Shown here in pieces: positions 9,688 through 17,272 of a stretch of 64,000 bases of DNA. The notes under the pieces were generated by a model. The model did no database searches and was not told the DNA's origin. It saw nothing but the letters and a program-made list of their open reading frames with translations. The position numbers and the translations under genes were made by a program. This stretch comes from Paraburkholderia sabiae (GTDB taxonomy: Bacteria > Pseudomonadota > Gammaproteobacteria > Burkholderiales > Burkholderiaceae). Numbering within the stretch: the stretch's first letter is position 1; every line of letters begins with the position of its first letter. The stretch spans positions 2,356,001 through 2,420,000 of the forward strand of contig NZ_CP125295.1 in the NCBI RefSeq assembly GCF_030412785.1. The letters run 5' to 3'.

Positions 9688-10527
9688 TCAAAAACATTCC
9701 TGTCTCGGCTGCGATCCGTCGATCACGCTCACGCAGTTCGACGGCGCCCGCGCGACGACCTTGCGCACCACCGGCTTCGGAGCGGGTGCGGGCGCGGCCG
9801 GTACAGCGACGGGAATCTTCAGCAGCGTGGCCTTGGTCGCGCCGGCCGTCGTCGCGTCCTGCGGATCGACCTGGTTGCGCAACACGAGCGACAGCGAACC
9901 GATGCTGCGCGCAAGGTCGATCTTCTCCGCCTGCTCGGGCGTGACTTCAAGCGTCACGGCATCGACTACTTTCGGCTTGGTTTCGTCGCGGCCCGCTTCC
10001 TGGGCGACGGCGAGCACGAGAATCTTTTCGAGCACGATCTTCGAGATGTTCTGGTCGCGTCCCATCGTGCCGCCGCCTTCGCGGTTGTCCTTCTCGGTGT
10101 TGACGAGAATGTCGACGTAGTTGCCCGGCAGCGCGAAGCCCGCGACGCCGATCACGTCGTTGACGCGCACCGTGATCGCGCGCTTGCCTTCGTTGATGAC
10201 AGCCGACAGGCCGCCGAGCGTGCCGACGGGCGAGAGCTTCGCCTCGAGCACGGGTTCGCCGCGCGACAGGCTCGCCTTCAGCACGCGGCCTTCGAGCTTC
10301 TTCACGTCGTTGAACGTGCCGGGCGGCACGCTGCCCGCGGGCCAGTCGGACACCTTGAGCATGTCGGGCGAGACGCGCTGGCCGAGACTCATGTCGGCGG
10401 ATGCGATCACCACCTTGGTCGTCGATGTCGACGTCTGCTGCACCATCCAGCGCGCCGCGAACACCACGGCCGCAAGACCGGCCGCCGTCGCGACGAGCAA
10501 CATCACCAACGCGCGAGCGTTCTTCAT
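9688..10527 (-). CDS. rcpC: Flp pilus assembly protein RcpC (CpaB)
   Basis: 279 residues from the ATG at 10527, which follows CAGGAGAACGAC. The frame is open further upstream, but that part has no ribosome site and a low-complexity arginine-rich translation. It begins with a membrane anchor (MKNARALVMLLVATAAGLA), then an SAF domain (VVIASADMSLGQRVSPDMLK through GEPVLEAKLS) and the RcpC/CpaB domain (VNDVIGVAGFALPGNYVDIL). A Pro/Ala linker and a Cys-containing tail end the protein. CpaB proteins sit in the periplasm near the secretin. The next gene is rcpA, 118 bases downstream. Confidence 0.88.
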   Translation of the reverse strand: MKNARALVMLLVATAAGLAAVVFAARWMVQQTSTSTTKVVIASADMSLGQRVSPDMLKVSDWPAGSVPPGTFNDVKKLEGRVLKASLSRGEPVLEAKLSPVGTLGGLSAVINEGKRAITVRVNDVIGVAGFALPGNYVDILVNTEKDNREGGGTMGRDQNISKIVLEKILVLAVAQEAGRDETKPKVVDAVTLEVTPEQAEKIDLARSIGSLSLVLRNQVDPQDATTAGATKATLLKIPVAVPAAPAPAPKPVVRKVVARAPSNCVSVIDGSQPRQECF

Positions 10528-10592
10528 GTCGTTCTCCTGACTCTCGCCGTCGGCGACGGCGCACTTAGGGATCGTGTTGCGGAATTGAGCTG

Positions 10593-10997
10593 TCAGTCGT
10601 GCAGTCGGGGATCGCGAAACTGCGGGCTGTATGCTTCGGCTTCGGCTTCGTCGCGATCTGCTGCGTGCAGCGCTGCCGTCGACAGCTGCGCTGCCTGTTC
10701 GCGGCGCTGCGCCACCCACTGCGCGACGACGAGATCCAGCAGCACCTGCTCGCGTTGACGGCGCCCCGCCGGTGCGAGCAGCGCGCGCTGGCGCAGATGG
10801 ATCGCGGGATCGGTCGTGCGGCGCAGTTCCGGCGCCGCGTCCACGTAGTACAGTGCGTACGCGGTGGACGCGGACTCCGTGATGCCGGCTTTGTTGTCGG
10901 CCTTGTTGTCGACCTTGTTGTCGGCACCGTTTTCCGCCGCTGCGGAACGGCTCCCCCATGCGAAGGCCGTCGTGCGGCCTGAATCGTTCGTCTTCAT
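10593..10997 (-). CDS. Tad-locus protein of unknown function
   Basis: 134 residues from the ATG at 10997, preceded by GGGGGAAGTG, the same kind of ribosome site as flp and tadG in this operon. The frame continues upstream to a GTG at 11123 without a ribosome site. The N-terminal half is polar and carries a short repeat (NKVDNKADNKAG). The C-terminal half is helical and rich in Arg, Gln and Ala (RQREQVLLDLVVAQWVAQRR). No signal peptide, membrane segment or known domain is visible. Its place between tadV and rcpC implies a role in pilus biogenesis; what it does is unknown. Confidence 0.6.
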   Translation of the reverse strand: MKTNDSGRTTAFAWGSRSAAAENGADNKVDNKADNKAGITESASTAYALYYVDAAPELRRTTDPAIHLRQRALLAPAGRRQREQVLLDLVVAQWVAQRREQAAQLSTAALHAADRDEAEAEAYSPQFRDPRLHD

Positions 10998-11276
10998 CAC
11001 TTCCCCCGTATCCGGCCCGCCTTCGTGCGAAGGCTCTTTCCAGGTGGACGACCCCGCGTCCACACCCCGTTGCTGGTTCTGCTTCAAACCCTTCTGCGAA
11101 GGCTCGCTGCTATCTTTCTTCACTGCGGCTGCGCTCTGTGCTGCTTCGTTTTATTCGTTGTCTTCTCGAGTGACGGCTGTCTTCGCCTGCTGTCCGCCGT
11201 TCGCCCGATGCTGTTTTTGTCGTCCTGCCCTGATTCGCCTGCTTCCCCGTCCTCGTTGCTTCTTTTTGTCGTCGCG

Positions 11277-11816
11277 TCACACGCTCGCAAACAGCGAGAG
11301 CATCGTGCCGACCGCGATGGCCACCCCGTATGGCAGCGTGCCTGCCGTTGGCCGTCTCGTTCGCGTTGCCTCGCCTTCGCGCGGCCCGCCGCTCGCCGGC
11401 ATCGATACGTCGATCAGCACGGCGGCCATGTTGTGCAACCCCGCGCGCATCTGCCGATGCCGCAGCATCTCGACCAGCGCCCACACGCCGCCGACCACAC
11501 ACACCATCAGCGCCGCTTCGAACGCACCGCCCGCGCCGCAGAAACAACCGGCTGCCGCCATCAACTTCACATCGCCCGCGCCCATCATCCGCAGCAGATA
11601 GCCGGGCAACAGCACGGCGCCGCCCGCGAGCGCGCCGCCCAGCCACGCCTCTATCCCGTCGATTGCGCCTTGCAGCGCGCACTGCACGACGAGCCCCACG
11701 CCGAGGCCGATGACGACCAGCCAGTTCGGGATGCGCCGTGCGTGAAGGTCGTAGATCGCTGCGATCGCGACCAGCGACAGCACGCATGGACCAACCGGAA
11801 AAGGCACGCCGTTCAT
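11277..11816 (-). CDS. tadV: prepilin peptidase TadV (CpaA), A24 family
   Basis: 179 residues, a short A24 aspartic peptidase without the N-terminal methylase domain, as is normal for TadV. The two catalytic aspartates are visible: D23 in IYDLHARRIPNW and D82 in the GxGD motif MGAGDVKLMAA. About six membrane segments span the rest. It should cleave the two Flp pilins and the TadE-like pseudopilins at their Gly/x sites. A polar loop of about 25 residues (SGGPREGEATRTRRPTAG) precedes the last membrane helix. It lies 109 bases after the second flp gene. Confidence 0.92.
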   Translation of the reverse strand: MNGVPFPVGPCVLSLVAIAAIYDLHARRIPNWLVVIGLGVGLVVQCALQGAIDGIEAWLGGALAGGAVLLPGYLLRMMGAGDVKLMAAAGCFCGAGGAFEAALMVCVVGGVWALVEMLRHRQMRAGLHNMAAVLIDVSMPASGGPREGEATRTRRPTAGTLPYGVAIAVGTMLSLFASV

Positions 11817-11925
11817 CGAAAACTCCGTTGGTTGAACCGACTTCGTGGTGGCCGCTGCCCGCCTCGAAAGGATGGGGCGTCGAGGCTGGCGGCGGTCAGG
11901 ATGATGCGAACGCGATACAGCAGGA

Positions 11926-12108
11926 TCAGGCCGGTTGCGTGATGCCGACCAGCTTGTCCTTGACGTAGCCGAACACGCGATCGAGATTGGTACCGATCAG
12001 CCCGACCGTCGTGATGATCGCCACCGCGATCAAACCGGCGAGCAGCCCGTATTCAATTGCCGATACGCCGTCTTCTTCGCGCAGAAAGTTCTGGATTGCG
12101 TTTTTCAT
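11926..12108 (-). CDS. flp: Flp-type pilin, second copy
   Basis: 60 residues. The leader MKNAIQNFLREEDG is followed by the Flp cleavage context G/VSAIEYGLLAGLIAVAI with the invariant Glu-Tyr pair. Mature Flp pilins assemble into bundled adhesive pili. It differs from the neighbouring copy at 12158-12340 at only a few positions (NAIQNF against QAIQQF, LDRVFGYV against LNRVFGYI), so the pair is a recent tandem duplication. GGGGCACACG precedes the ATG. Confidence 0.95.
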   Translation of the reverse strand: MKNAIQNFLREEDGVSAIEYGLLAGLIAVAIITTVGLIGTNLDRVFGYVKDKLVGITQPA

Positions 12109-12157
12109 CGTGTGCCCCGTAGAAAGTCGAATGGTTTCGAACGCGACGTGCTCAGGA

Positions 12158-12340
12158 TCAGGCCGGCTGCGTGATGCCGACGAGCTTGTCCTTGATGTAG
12201 CCGAAGACGCGGTTGAGGTTGGTGCCGATCAGCCCGACCGTCGTGATGATGGCCACTGCGATCAGCCCGGCCAGCAGGCCGTATTCGATCGCCGACACGC
12301 CGTCTTCTTCGCGCAGGAATTGTTGGATTGCTTGCTTCAT
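12158..12340 (-). CDS. flp: Flp-type pilin, first copy
   Basis: 60 residues starting MKQAIQQFLREEDG, then G/VSAIEYGLLAGL: the Flp prepilin signal. The ATG at 12340 follows GGGGGACACC; the open frame upstream to 12403 has no ribosome site. It is the first gene of the tad operon, about 300 bases after the predicted sigma-54 promoter, so its mRNA has a long structured leader. It is nearly identical to the next gene, from which it is separated by 49 bases. This is probably the major pilin, together with its twin. Confidence 0.95.
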   Translation of the reverse strand: MKQAIQQFLREEDGVSAIEYGLLAGLIAVAIITTVGLIGTNLNRVFGYIKDKLVGITQPA

Positions 12341-12406
12341 GGTGTCCCCCGTAGAGAGTGAGATGTCACATGGACATTGCGCCCCGTGCGCGCCGTCCGG
12401 CAAAAC

Positions 12407-12422
12407 CCGTCCGTCTGGACGG
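12407..12422. repeat. short hairpin in the flp leader
   Basis: CCGTCC-GTCT-GGACGG, a perfect 6-bp stem with a 4-base loop. It lies between the predicted flp transcription start and the first flp start codon, about 70 bases from the ATG. It could pair in the leader RNA. Confidence 0.35.
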
Positions 12423-12461
12423 AGTACATCTGGCTTGTGCCGTCGAAGGTGTCGTCATGGT

Positions 12462-12495
12462 CGCGAATGGTCGTACGTCGTACGAACCATTCGCG
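12462..12495. promoter_or_regulatory. 34-bp inverted repeat in the flp leader
   Basis: The arms CGCGAATGGT and ACCATTCGCG flank an inner palindrome around CGTACGTCGTACG, with only a one-base offset near the centre. It lies inside the predicted 5' leader of the tad operon, about 120 bases before flp. It could be a binding site for a dimeric regulator or, as RNA, a strong hairpin affecting flp expression. The sequence shows the symmetry; the function is inferred. Confidence 0.5.
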
Positions 12496-12647
12496 CCACT
12501 TTCTGCCGACGTCCGCCCCCCTTGGCTCCGCCGCCCCCACAGTCGCATCTGGCAAACCCCGGCCGCGACTGCGAAGTCCTGTGCCGCTGCCGGAGACTTC
12601 CTTGAGTGATGCTTTCCGGCTGCGGCGTTTTGTGTGACAGCCATATC

Positions 12648-12662
12648 GCAACGGCTATGCCA
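12648..12662 (-). promoter_or_regulatory. sigma-54 promoter for the tad operon
   Basis: On the minus strand the sequence reads TGGCATAGCCGTTGC, a GG-N10-GC element matching TGGCAY-N5-TTGC. Transcription would start near 12636 and run into flp. The divergent gene at 13317 encodes a GAFTGA-type sigma-54 activator, which supports the call. Confidence 0.7.
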
Positions 12663-13316
12663 TGCGGGCGCAAACCCTTGTCGCGCCGTGATCCCGCTGC
12701 CGAAGCTCACCGTTTTTCAGTGGCCCGCAGCACGCGATGTTGCGAACCCGTAACGTCCTTTCGATGCGAAATCTGCGTGTTCGCTCGACCGCACAGTGGC
12801 TTCGAGGCCGTAGAAAATTCTTTGGATCGGGCTGGAGAGGCCGATGAATGCGGGATTCCGGTCAGAACTACCGGTTCGAGGCTCGTGCCGCAGGGTGTCG
12901 CGGAGCGATTGTCAAATGTGTCGCAGAGTTGAGACTTGCGCGGCTGTGCGCCCTGAAATCCCGCTCAGCCTTGATAAACAAGGCGTTCAGCGATTCGGCG
13001 CGTCGCGACCGTGGGGAACTGGAGCGCGTTGAAGATCTTTTAAGCGTCGGTAGAAATTGCCCGATGCGTCCCTCTGCATCCAGATTTACGCTTATACAAA
13101 GCCACTACCCTTTCATTTATCTTTGTTTTGAATCCGTCATTCGTGCGACGATAGATTCGGTTTGCGAATCATCGATACACGGCACGAGCACACACGACAT
13201 TGCGGCGCGCATGACCCGCATGTAGAAAAAACGAAAAACGCGCCGGTTCGCCGAGACGAACCCTCAATAGACCAACTGTTTTGCCGTAGTACAAGGATCA
13301 CTGGCCTTGAGGCATC
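12663..13316. other. intergenic region between the tad promoter and the activator gene
   Basis: About 650 bases with no convincing gene. The short open frames here lack ribosome sites and resemble no protein I know. It is less GC-rich than its surroundings near 13060-13150. Apart from the repeats listed at 12858-12874 and 12895-12928, I see no clear promoter for the rightward activator gene. Confidence 0.5.
12895..12928. promoter_or_regulatory. direct repeat, possible upstream activator site
   Basis: GTGTCGCGGAG (12895-12905) and GTGTCGCAGAG (12918-12928) are near-identical 11-mers 23 bases apart, about 235-265 bases upstream of the predicted -24 element of the tad promoter and also upstream of the activator gene. 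That spacing suits an enhancer for a sigma-54 activator. The match to any known operator is not established. A further inverted repeat, CCGGT-N7-ACCGG, lies at 12858-12874. Confidence 0.3.
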
Positions 13317-14864
13317 ATGAGCGATGCACAAGGGCAACGTCCAACCCCCGGGGGTAACATGAATACCACTTGCACAACCGGCGCTTCCGACCGCACCGTG
13401 CTTTGTGTGGCATCGACGCCCGATGAAGCGCTCGCAGCCTTCCTCGCCGACGCCGGATGGCAGGTCGTGCACGCCCGCAACACGGCGGCCGCCGAAAAGC
13501 TGCTCGATCGCGGCGACATCAAGGTCGGTCTCGTCACGCTGCCCGACGACGTGACGGCGCAGCAGCTATCGGCGTTCGAAGCCTGCATGCGTCACGGCGA
13601 AGCGAACTGGATCGCGCAGATCGCGCCGGGCCAGGCCACCGACGAACTCACAAGCCGCTTCATCCTCGATTACTGCTTCGACTTCGTCACCGCGCCCTGT
13701 CTGAACGACCGGCTGATCTTCGCGCTCGGCCACGCGCACGGCCTGTCGAATCTGCGGCGCGCGAGCTTCCGGCCGCAGCCGTCGCTCGGCGCGCACGGCA
13801 TGGTCGGCCATTGCGAGCCGATGCAGAAGCTGTATCGGCGGATCGAGAAATGCGCGCAGACCGACGCGCCCGTGTTCATCGCGGGCGAATCGGGCACGGG
13901 CAAGGAACTGACGGCGCGCGCCGTGCACGACGGCTCGACGCGCGCGCAGCAGGCGTTCGTCGCGATCAATTGCGCGGCGATCCCGCCCACGTTGTTGCAG
14001 GCCGAACTGTTCGGCCATGAGCGCGGCGCGTTCACGGGCGCGCTGCAACGCAAGATCGGCCGGATCGAACATGCGAACAGCGGCACGCTGTTCCTCGACG
14101 AAATCGGCGATATGCCGCACGAATGCCAGGCCGTGCTGCTGCGCTTCCTGCAGGAAGGCACGATCGAGCGCCTGGGCGGCAATACGCCCATCAAGGTCGA
14201 CGTGCGCGTCATTTCGGCGACGCACGTGAACCTCGAAGCCGCCGTGAAAGACGGCCGGTTCCGCGCCGACCTGTATCACCGTCTATGCGTGCTGCGGCTC
14301 GACGAACCGCCGCTGCGCGAACGCGGCAGCGACATCCGACTGCTCGCCGACTATGCGCTCAGCATGTATCGGCAGGACGGCACGCACAAGATTCGCGGCT
14401 TCTCGAGCGGCGCGGTGGTCGCGCTGTCGAATTACGACTGGCCGGGCAACGTGCGCGAGCTGATCAACTGCGTGCGGCGCGCCGTCGTGATGGCCGAAGG
14501 CCGCTTCATCACGGAAGGCGATCTCGGCTTGCCGGAAGTGTCGAGCCCGCGCACGCGGACGCTCGCGGAAATCCGCACGCAGGCGGAAATCGAGGCGATC
14601 GAAGAGGCGCTGCGGCGGCACGGGCACAATCTGTCGGGCGCGGCGTCGGAGCTAGGCGTGTCGCGCGCGACGCTCTACCGGTTGATGAACGCGAACCGCA
14701 TGACGCCCGACGCGAACCCCATGCGCCCGACGAGGCGCGGCACCGGCGAAGGACGCACCGACGGCGCGGACGGCTCGTCCGGTTCGGACAACCCCGACAG
14801 CACCGACGACGACGAGGCGGGCACACACCGGACGCGCGCCGTCGCAGCGGTATCGGCGGACTAG
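13317..14864 (+). CDS. sigma-54-dependent activator, VpsR-like, divergent from the tad operon
   Basis: 515 residues. Residues 26-140 look like a degenerate receiver domain: the strand that should end in the phospho-acceptor Asp reads VGLVTLPDD, with no Asp in place. The AAA+ domain is intact: Walker A GESGTGKE (190-197), GAFTGA (237-242), Walker B GTLFLDEIGD (256-265). A Fis-type helix-turn-helix (LSGAASELGVSRATLYRLM) lies near 439-457, followed by a polar, acidic tail. This layout resembles VpsR, which responds to c-di-GMP instead of phosphorylation. It probably activates the tad promoter at 12648. An alternative start is Met15, after GGGGGTAAC. Confidence 0.87.
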   Translation: MSDAQGQRPTPGGNMNTTCTTGASDRTVLCVASTPDEALAAFLADAGWQVVHARNTAAAEKLLDRGDIKVGLVTLPDDVTAQQLSAFEACMRHGEANWIAQIAPGQATDELTSRFILDYCFDFVTAPCLNDRLIFALGHAHGLSNLRRASFRPQPSLGAHGMVGHCEPMQKLYRRIEKCAQTDAPVFIAGESGTGKELTARAVHDGSTRAQQAFVAINCAAIPPTLLQAELFGHERGAFTGALQRKIGRIEHANSGTLFLDEIGDMPHECQAVLLRFLQEGTIERLGGNTPIKVDVRVISATHVNLEAAVKDGRFRADLYHRLCVLRLDEPPLRERGSDIRLLADYALSMYRQDGTHKIRGFSSGAVVALSNYDWPGNVRELINCVRRAVVMAEGRFITEGDLGLPEVSSPRTRTLAEIRTQAEIEAIEEALRRHGHNLSGAASELGVSRATLYRLMNANRMTPDANPMRPTRRGTGEGRTDGADGSSGSDNPDSTDDDEAGTHRTRAVAAVSAD

Positions 14865-14909
14865 GCGGCTTTTTGCCGCCATTCTTCCCGTAGCCCGACG
14901 CGGCGAAAC

Positions 14910-14938
14910 CAGCCGTTCAGCCACACGCTGAACGGCTG
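14910..14938 (+). terminator. hairpin terminator after the sigma-54 activator
   Basis: CAGCCGTTCAGC and GCTGAACGGCTG form a perfect 12-bp stem with loop CACAC, starting 46 bases after the activator stop. No T-run follows, so it may work poorly as an intrinsic terminator or only protect the mRNA end. Confidence 0.55.
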
Positions 14939-14977
14939 CTCGCGTAATGTGTCCATTGCATTGTCGAACGCACTGCA

Positions 14978-16606
14978 ATGGAGCCGACGCCGCTCATGTC
15001 CGACCACGCTTCTCTCGACGGCAAGCGCCACCCGCCGCATGCCTTTCCCGCCCAGGCCAGCCCCTGCGACGATCTCGCGATCCGTGCGCACACAGCTGAC
15101 GCGCTTCCTTGCCGCCACAAGCGCCTCGCCCTCGCCGCGACGATCCTCGGCTCCAGCATGGCGTTCATCGACGGCTCTGTTGTCAACGTCGCCTTGCCGT
15201 CCATCCAGACCGAACTCGGCGCGAGCGTCGCGGCGATGCAATGGGTCGTCAATGCGTATCTGCTGCTGCTCGGCTCGCTGGTGCTCGTCGGCGGCGCGCT
15301 GGGCGACAAGCTCGGGCGGCGCACGGTGTTCGTCGCGGGCATCGTGCTGTTCACGGCGGCATCGGCGGCCTGCGGGCTCGCGCCGGCATCCGGCGCGCTG
15401 ATCGCCGCGCGTGCCGCACAAGGCGCGGGGGCCGCGCTGCTGGTGCCGAGCAGTCTCGCGATCATCGGCGCGGTGTTCGACGAGCGCGAGCGCGGCCACG
15501 CGATCGGCACCTGGGCCGGCTTCGGCGCGATCACATCGGCGCTCGGGCCGGTCGCGGGCGGCTGGCTCGTCGATGCGTTTTCGTGGCGCGCGATCTTCTA
15601 TCTCAACGTGCCCATCGCGGTGCTCACGATTGCGCTCGCGCTGCCGTCGGTGCCCAACAGCCGCGATACGAGCGCGTCGCAGCGGCTCGACTGGGCGGGC
15701 GCGCTGACGGCCGCAGTGGGACTCGGCGCGCTCACATATGGGCTCACGCTCGCGTCGTCGCATGGTTTCGACGATGAAACCGTGCTCGGCGCGATCGCCG
15801 GCGGGCTGGTGCTGTGCGGTGCATTCGTCGCAATCGAGGCACGCAGCGCCGACCCGATGATGCCGCTCGATGTGTTTCATTCGCGAGATTTCAGCGGCGC
15901 GAACCTCGTCACGCTGCTGCTGTATTTCGGGCTCGGCGGCGCGCTGTTTTTCCTGCCGTTCACGCTGATCCGCGCGCACGGCTACACGGCGACGGAAGCG
16001 GGCGCGGCGCTGCTGCCCGTACCTGTCGTGATCGGCGTGCTGTCGCGTTTCACGGGCGGTCTCGCCGCACGCTTCGGCCCGCGCGCGTTGCTGACGGCGG
16101 GCCCCGTGATCGCGGCAGCGGGCTTCGCGCTGCTCGCGCTGCCGGGCTGGCTCGACATGGACCGCGCGCACTACTGGACGAGCTACTTCCCTGCGCTCGC
16201 CGTGCTCGGCCTCGGCATGACCATCACCGTCGCGCCGCTGACGACCACGGTGATGACGTCCGTCACTGCCGCGCGCACGGGCGTCGCGTCGGGCATCAAC
16301 AATGCGGTCGCGCGGATCGCGAGTCTGCTCGCCATTGCGGTGCTCGGCATCGTGTTCGTCTGGTCGCACGACGCGGCGCTGTCCGAGCGGCTCGCGCAAC
16401 TGCATATTCCGACCGATCTGCATCGCGCGGGCCAACTGCTCGCGCCCGACACGATGGTGGGCGCGCATGCCGTGCCCACGCGTATTGTCGATGCGCAATC
16501 CGATGCGATCGATGCAGGTCTGCGCGCCGTCGCGCTGGTGTCGGCGCTATGCGCGTTGCTGGGCGCGGCCTGCGCGGCGATGACGATACGCGGACAGCAT
16601 CGCTGA
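14978..16606 (+). CDS. MFS drug efflux transporter, DHA2 (14-TM) type
   Basis: 542 residues with 14 predicted membrane segments. An N-terminal cytoplasmic stretch of about 48 residues precedes the first helix. The conserved loop is [13 protein letters not shown] (motif A), and motif C-like glycines occur in [34 protein letters not shown] is the typical DHA2 opening. The substrate cannot be read from sequence; drugs or toxic organics are usual for the family. No partner membrane fusion protein lies next to it. Another possible start is at 14996. Confidence 0.85.
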   Translation: MEPTPLMSDHASLDGKRHPPHAFPAQASPCDDLAIRAHTADALPCRHKRLALAATILGSSMAFIDGSVVNVALPSIQTELGASVAAMQWVVNAYLLLLGSLVLVGGALGDKLGRRTVFVAGIVLFTAASAACGLAPASGALIAARAAQGAGAALLVPSSLAIIGAVFDERERGHAIGTWAGFGAITSALGPVAGGWLVDAFSWRAIFYLNVPIAVLTIALALPSVPNSRDTSASQRLDWAGALTAAVGLGALTYGLTLASSHGFDDETVLGAIAGGLVLCGAFVAIEARSADPMMPLDVFHSRDFSGANLVTLLLYFGLGGALFFLPFTLIRAHGYTATEAGAALLPVPVVIGVLSRFTGGLAARFGPRALLTAGPVIAAAGFALLALPGWLDMDRAHYWTSYFPALAVLGLGMTITVAPLTTTVMTSVTAARTGVASGINNAVARIASLLAIAVLGIVFVWSHDAALSERLAQLHIPTDLHRAGQLLAPDTMVGAHAVPTRIVDAQSDAIDAGLRAVALVSALCALLGAACAAMTIRGQHR

Positions 16607-16715
16607 TGCATTTTGCAGCCAGAACACATCGACACTTCGTGCAAGCCTGAAACATCGCGCGCACCGGGTCGCAGATACTGACCGTCATCCATCCCACACG
16701 AGAAGGAAGCCCGAC

Positions 16716-17057
16716 ATGACGATCACCTGTTTCATCCGCTATCAGATCGATCCGTTCCAGCGCGACGCGTTCCGGCAATACGCCGAGAACTGGGGAGAAA
16801 TCATCCCGCGCTGCGGCGGCCATCTGCTCGGCTATTTCCTGCCGCACGAAGGCACGAACGACATCGCGTGGGGCCTGATTGCGTTCGACAGCCTCGCCGC
16901 GTACGAGGCGTATCGCGCGCGGCTGCGCACGGATCCCGCATCGGTCGAGAACTTCCGCATGGCGCAGGCGAAGCGCTTTATCCTGCGCGAAGAACGGACG
17001 TTCACGGAAGTCGTCGAAGGGACGCTCGGCAAGCCGGCGCAGGCCGTTCGCGGCTGA
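16716..17057 (+). CDS. NIPSNAP family protein
   Basis: 113 residues, the full length of a single NIPSNAP (dimeric alpha/beta barrel) domain. It starts [19 protein letters not shown] and has the family pattern [34 protein letters not shown] precedes the ATG. Members often occur next to transporters or oxidoreductases, and their substrates are mostly unknown. Here it follows the DHA2 transporter by 109 bases and may be cotranscribed with it. No function beyond the fold can be given. Confidence 0.85.
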   Translation: MTITCFIRYQIDPFQRDAFRQYAENWGEIIPRCGGHLLGYFLPHEGTNDIAWGLIAFDSLAAYEAYRARLRTDPASVENFRMAQAKRFILREERTFTEVVEGTLGKPAQAVRG

Positions 17058-17272
17058 CTTCGCTGCTGGGCGCACGTCACGCTCCACGTTGCGCATCCGC
17101 ATGAAAATACGCGCATCGCACGCCGATGATGCGTGCTGGATGGCCTGATTGCGCCCTTTGCGGAACTTATGGTGCGTTGCCGGAGTCGTTTTATTTTCAG
17201 TCGAAACGTGGTGGCTCCCGGCGCCGCATCGCGTCAAGCCGTACGCGCATCGCCGCCGCCCACCGGCCCTAC

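Noticed and set aside
7404..9944. Long open frame on the plus strand over rcpA (about 846 codons)
   Set aside because: It is the antisense shadow of the secretin gene. The translation is Arg/His-rich without domains, as expected from GC-rich codon bias.
14861..16498. 545-codon minus-strand frame over the first MFS gene
   Set aside because: Same shadow pattern; the plus-strand transporter has 14 membrane helices and motif A.
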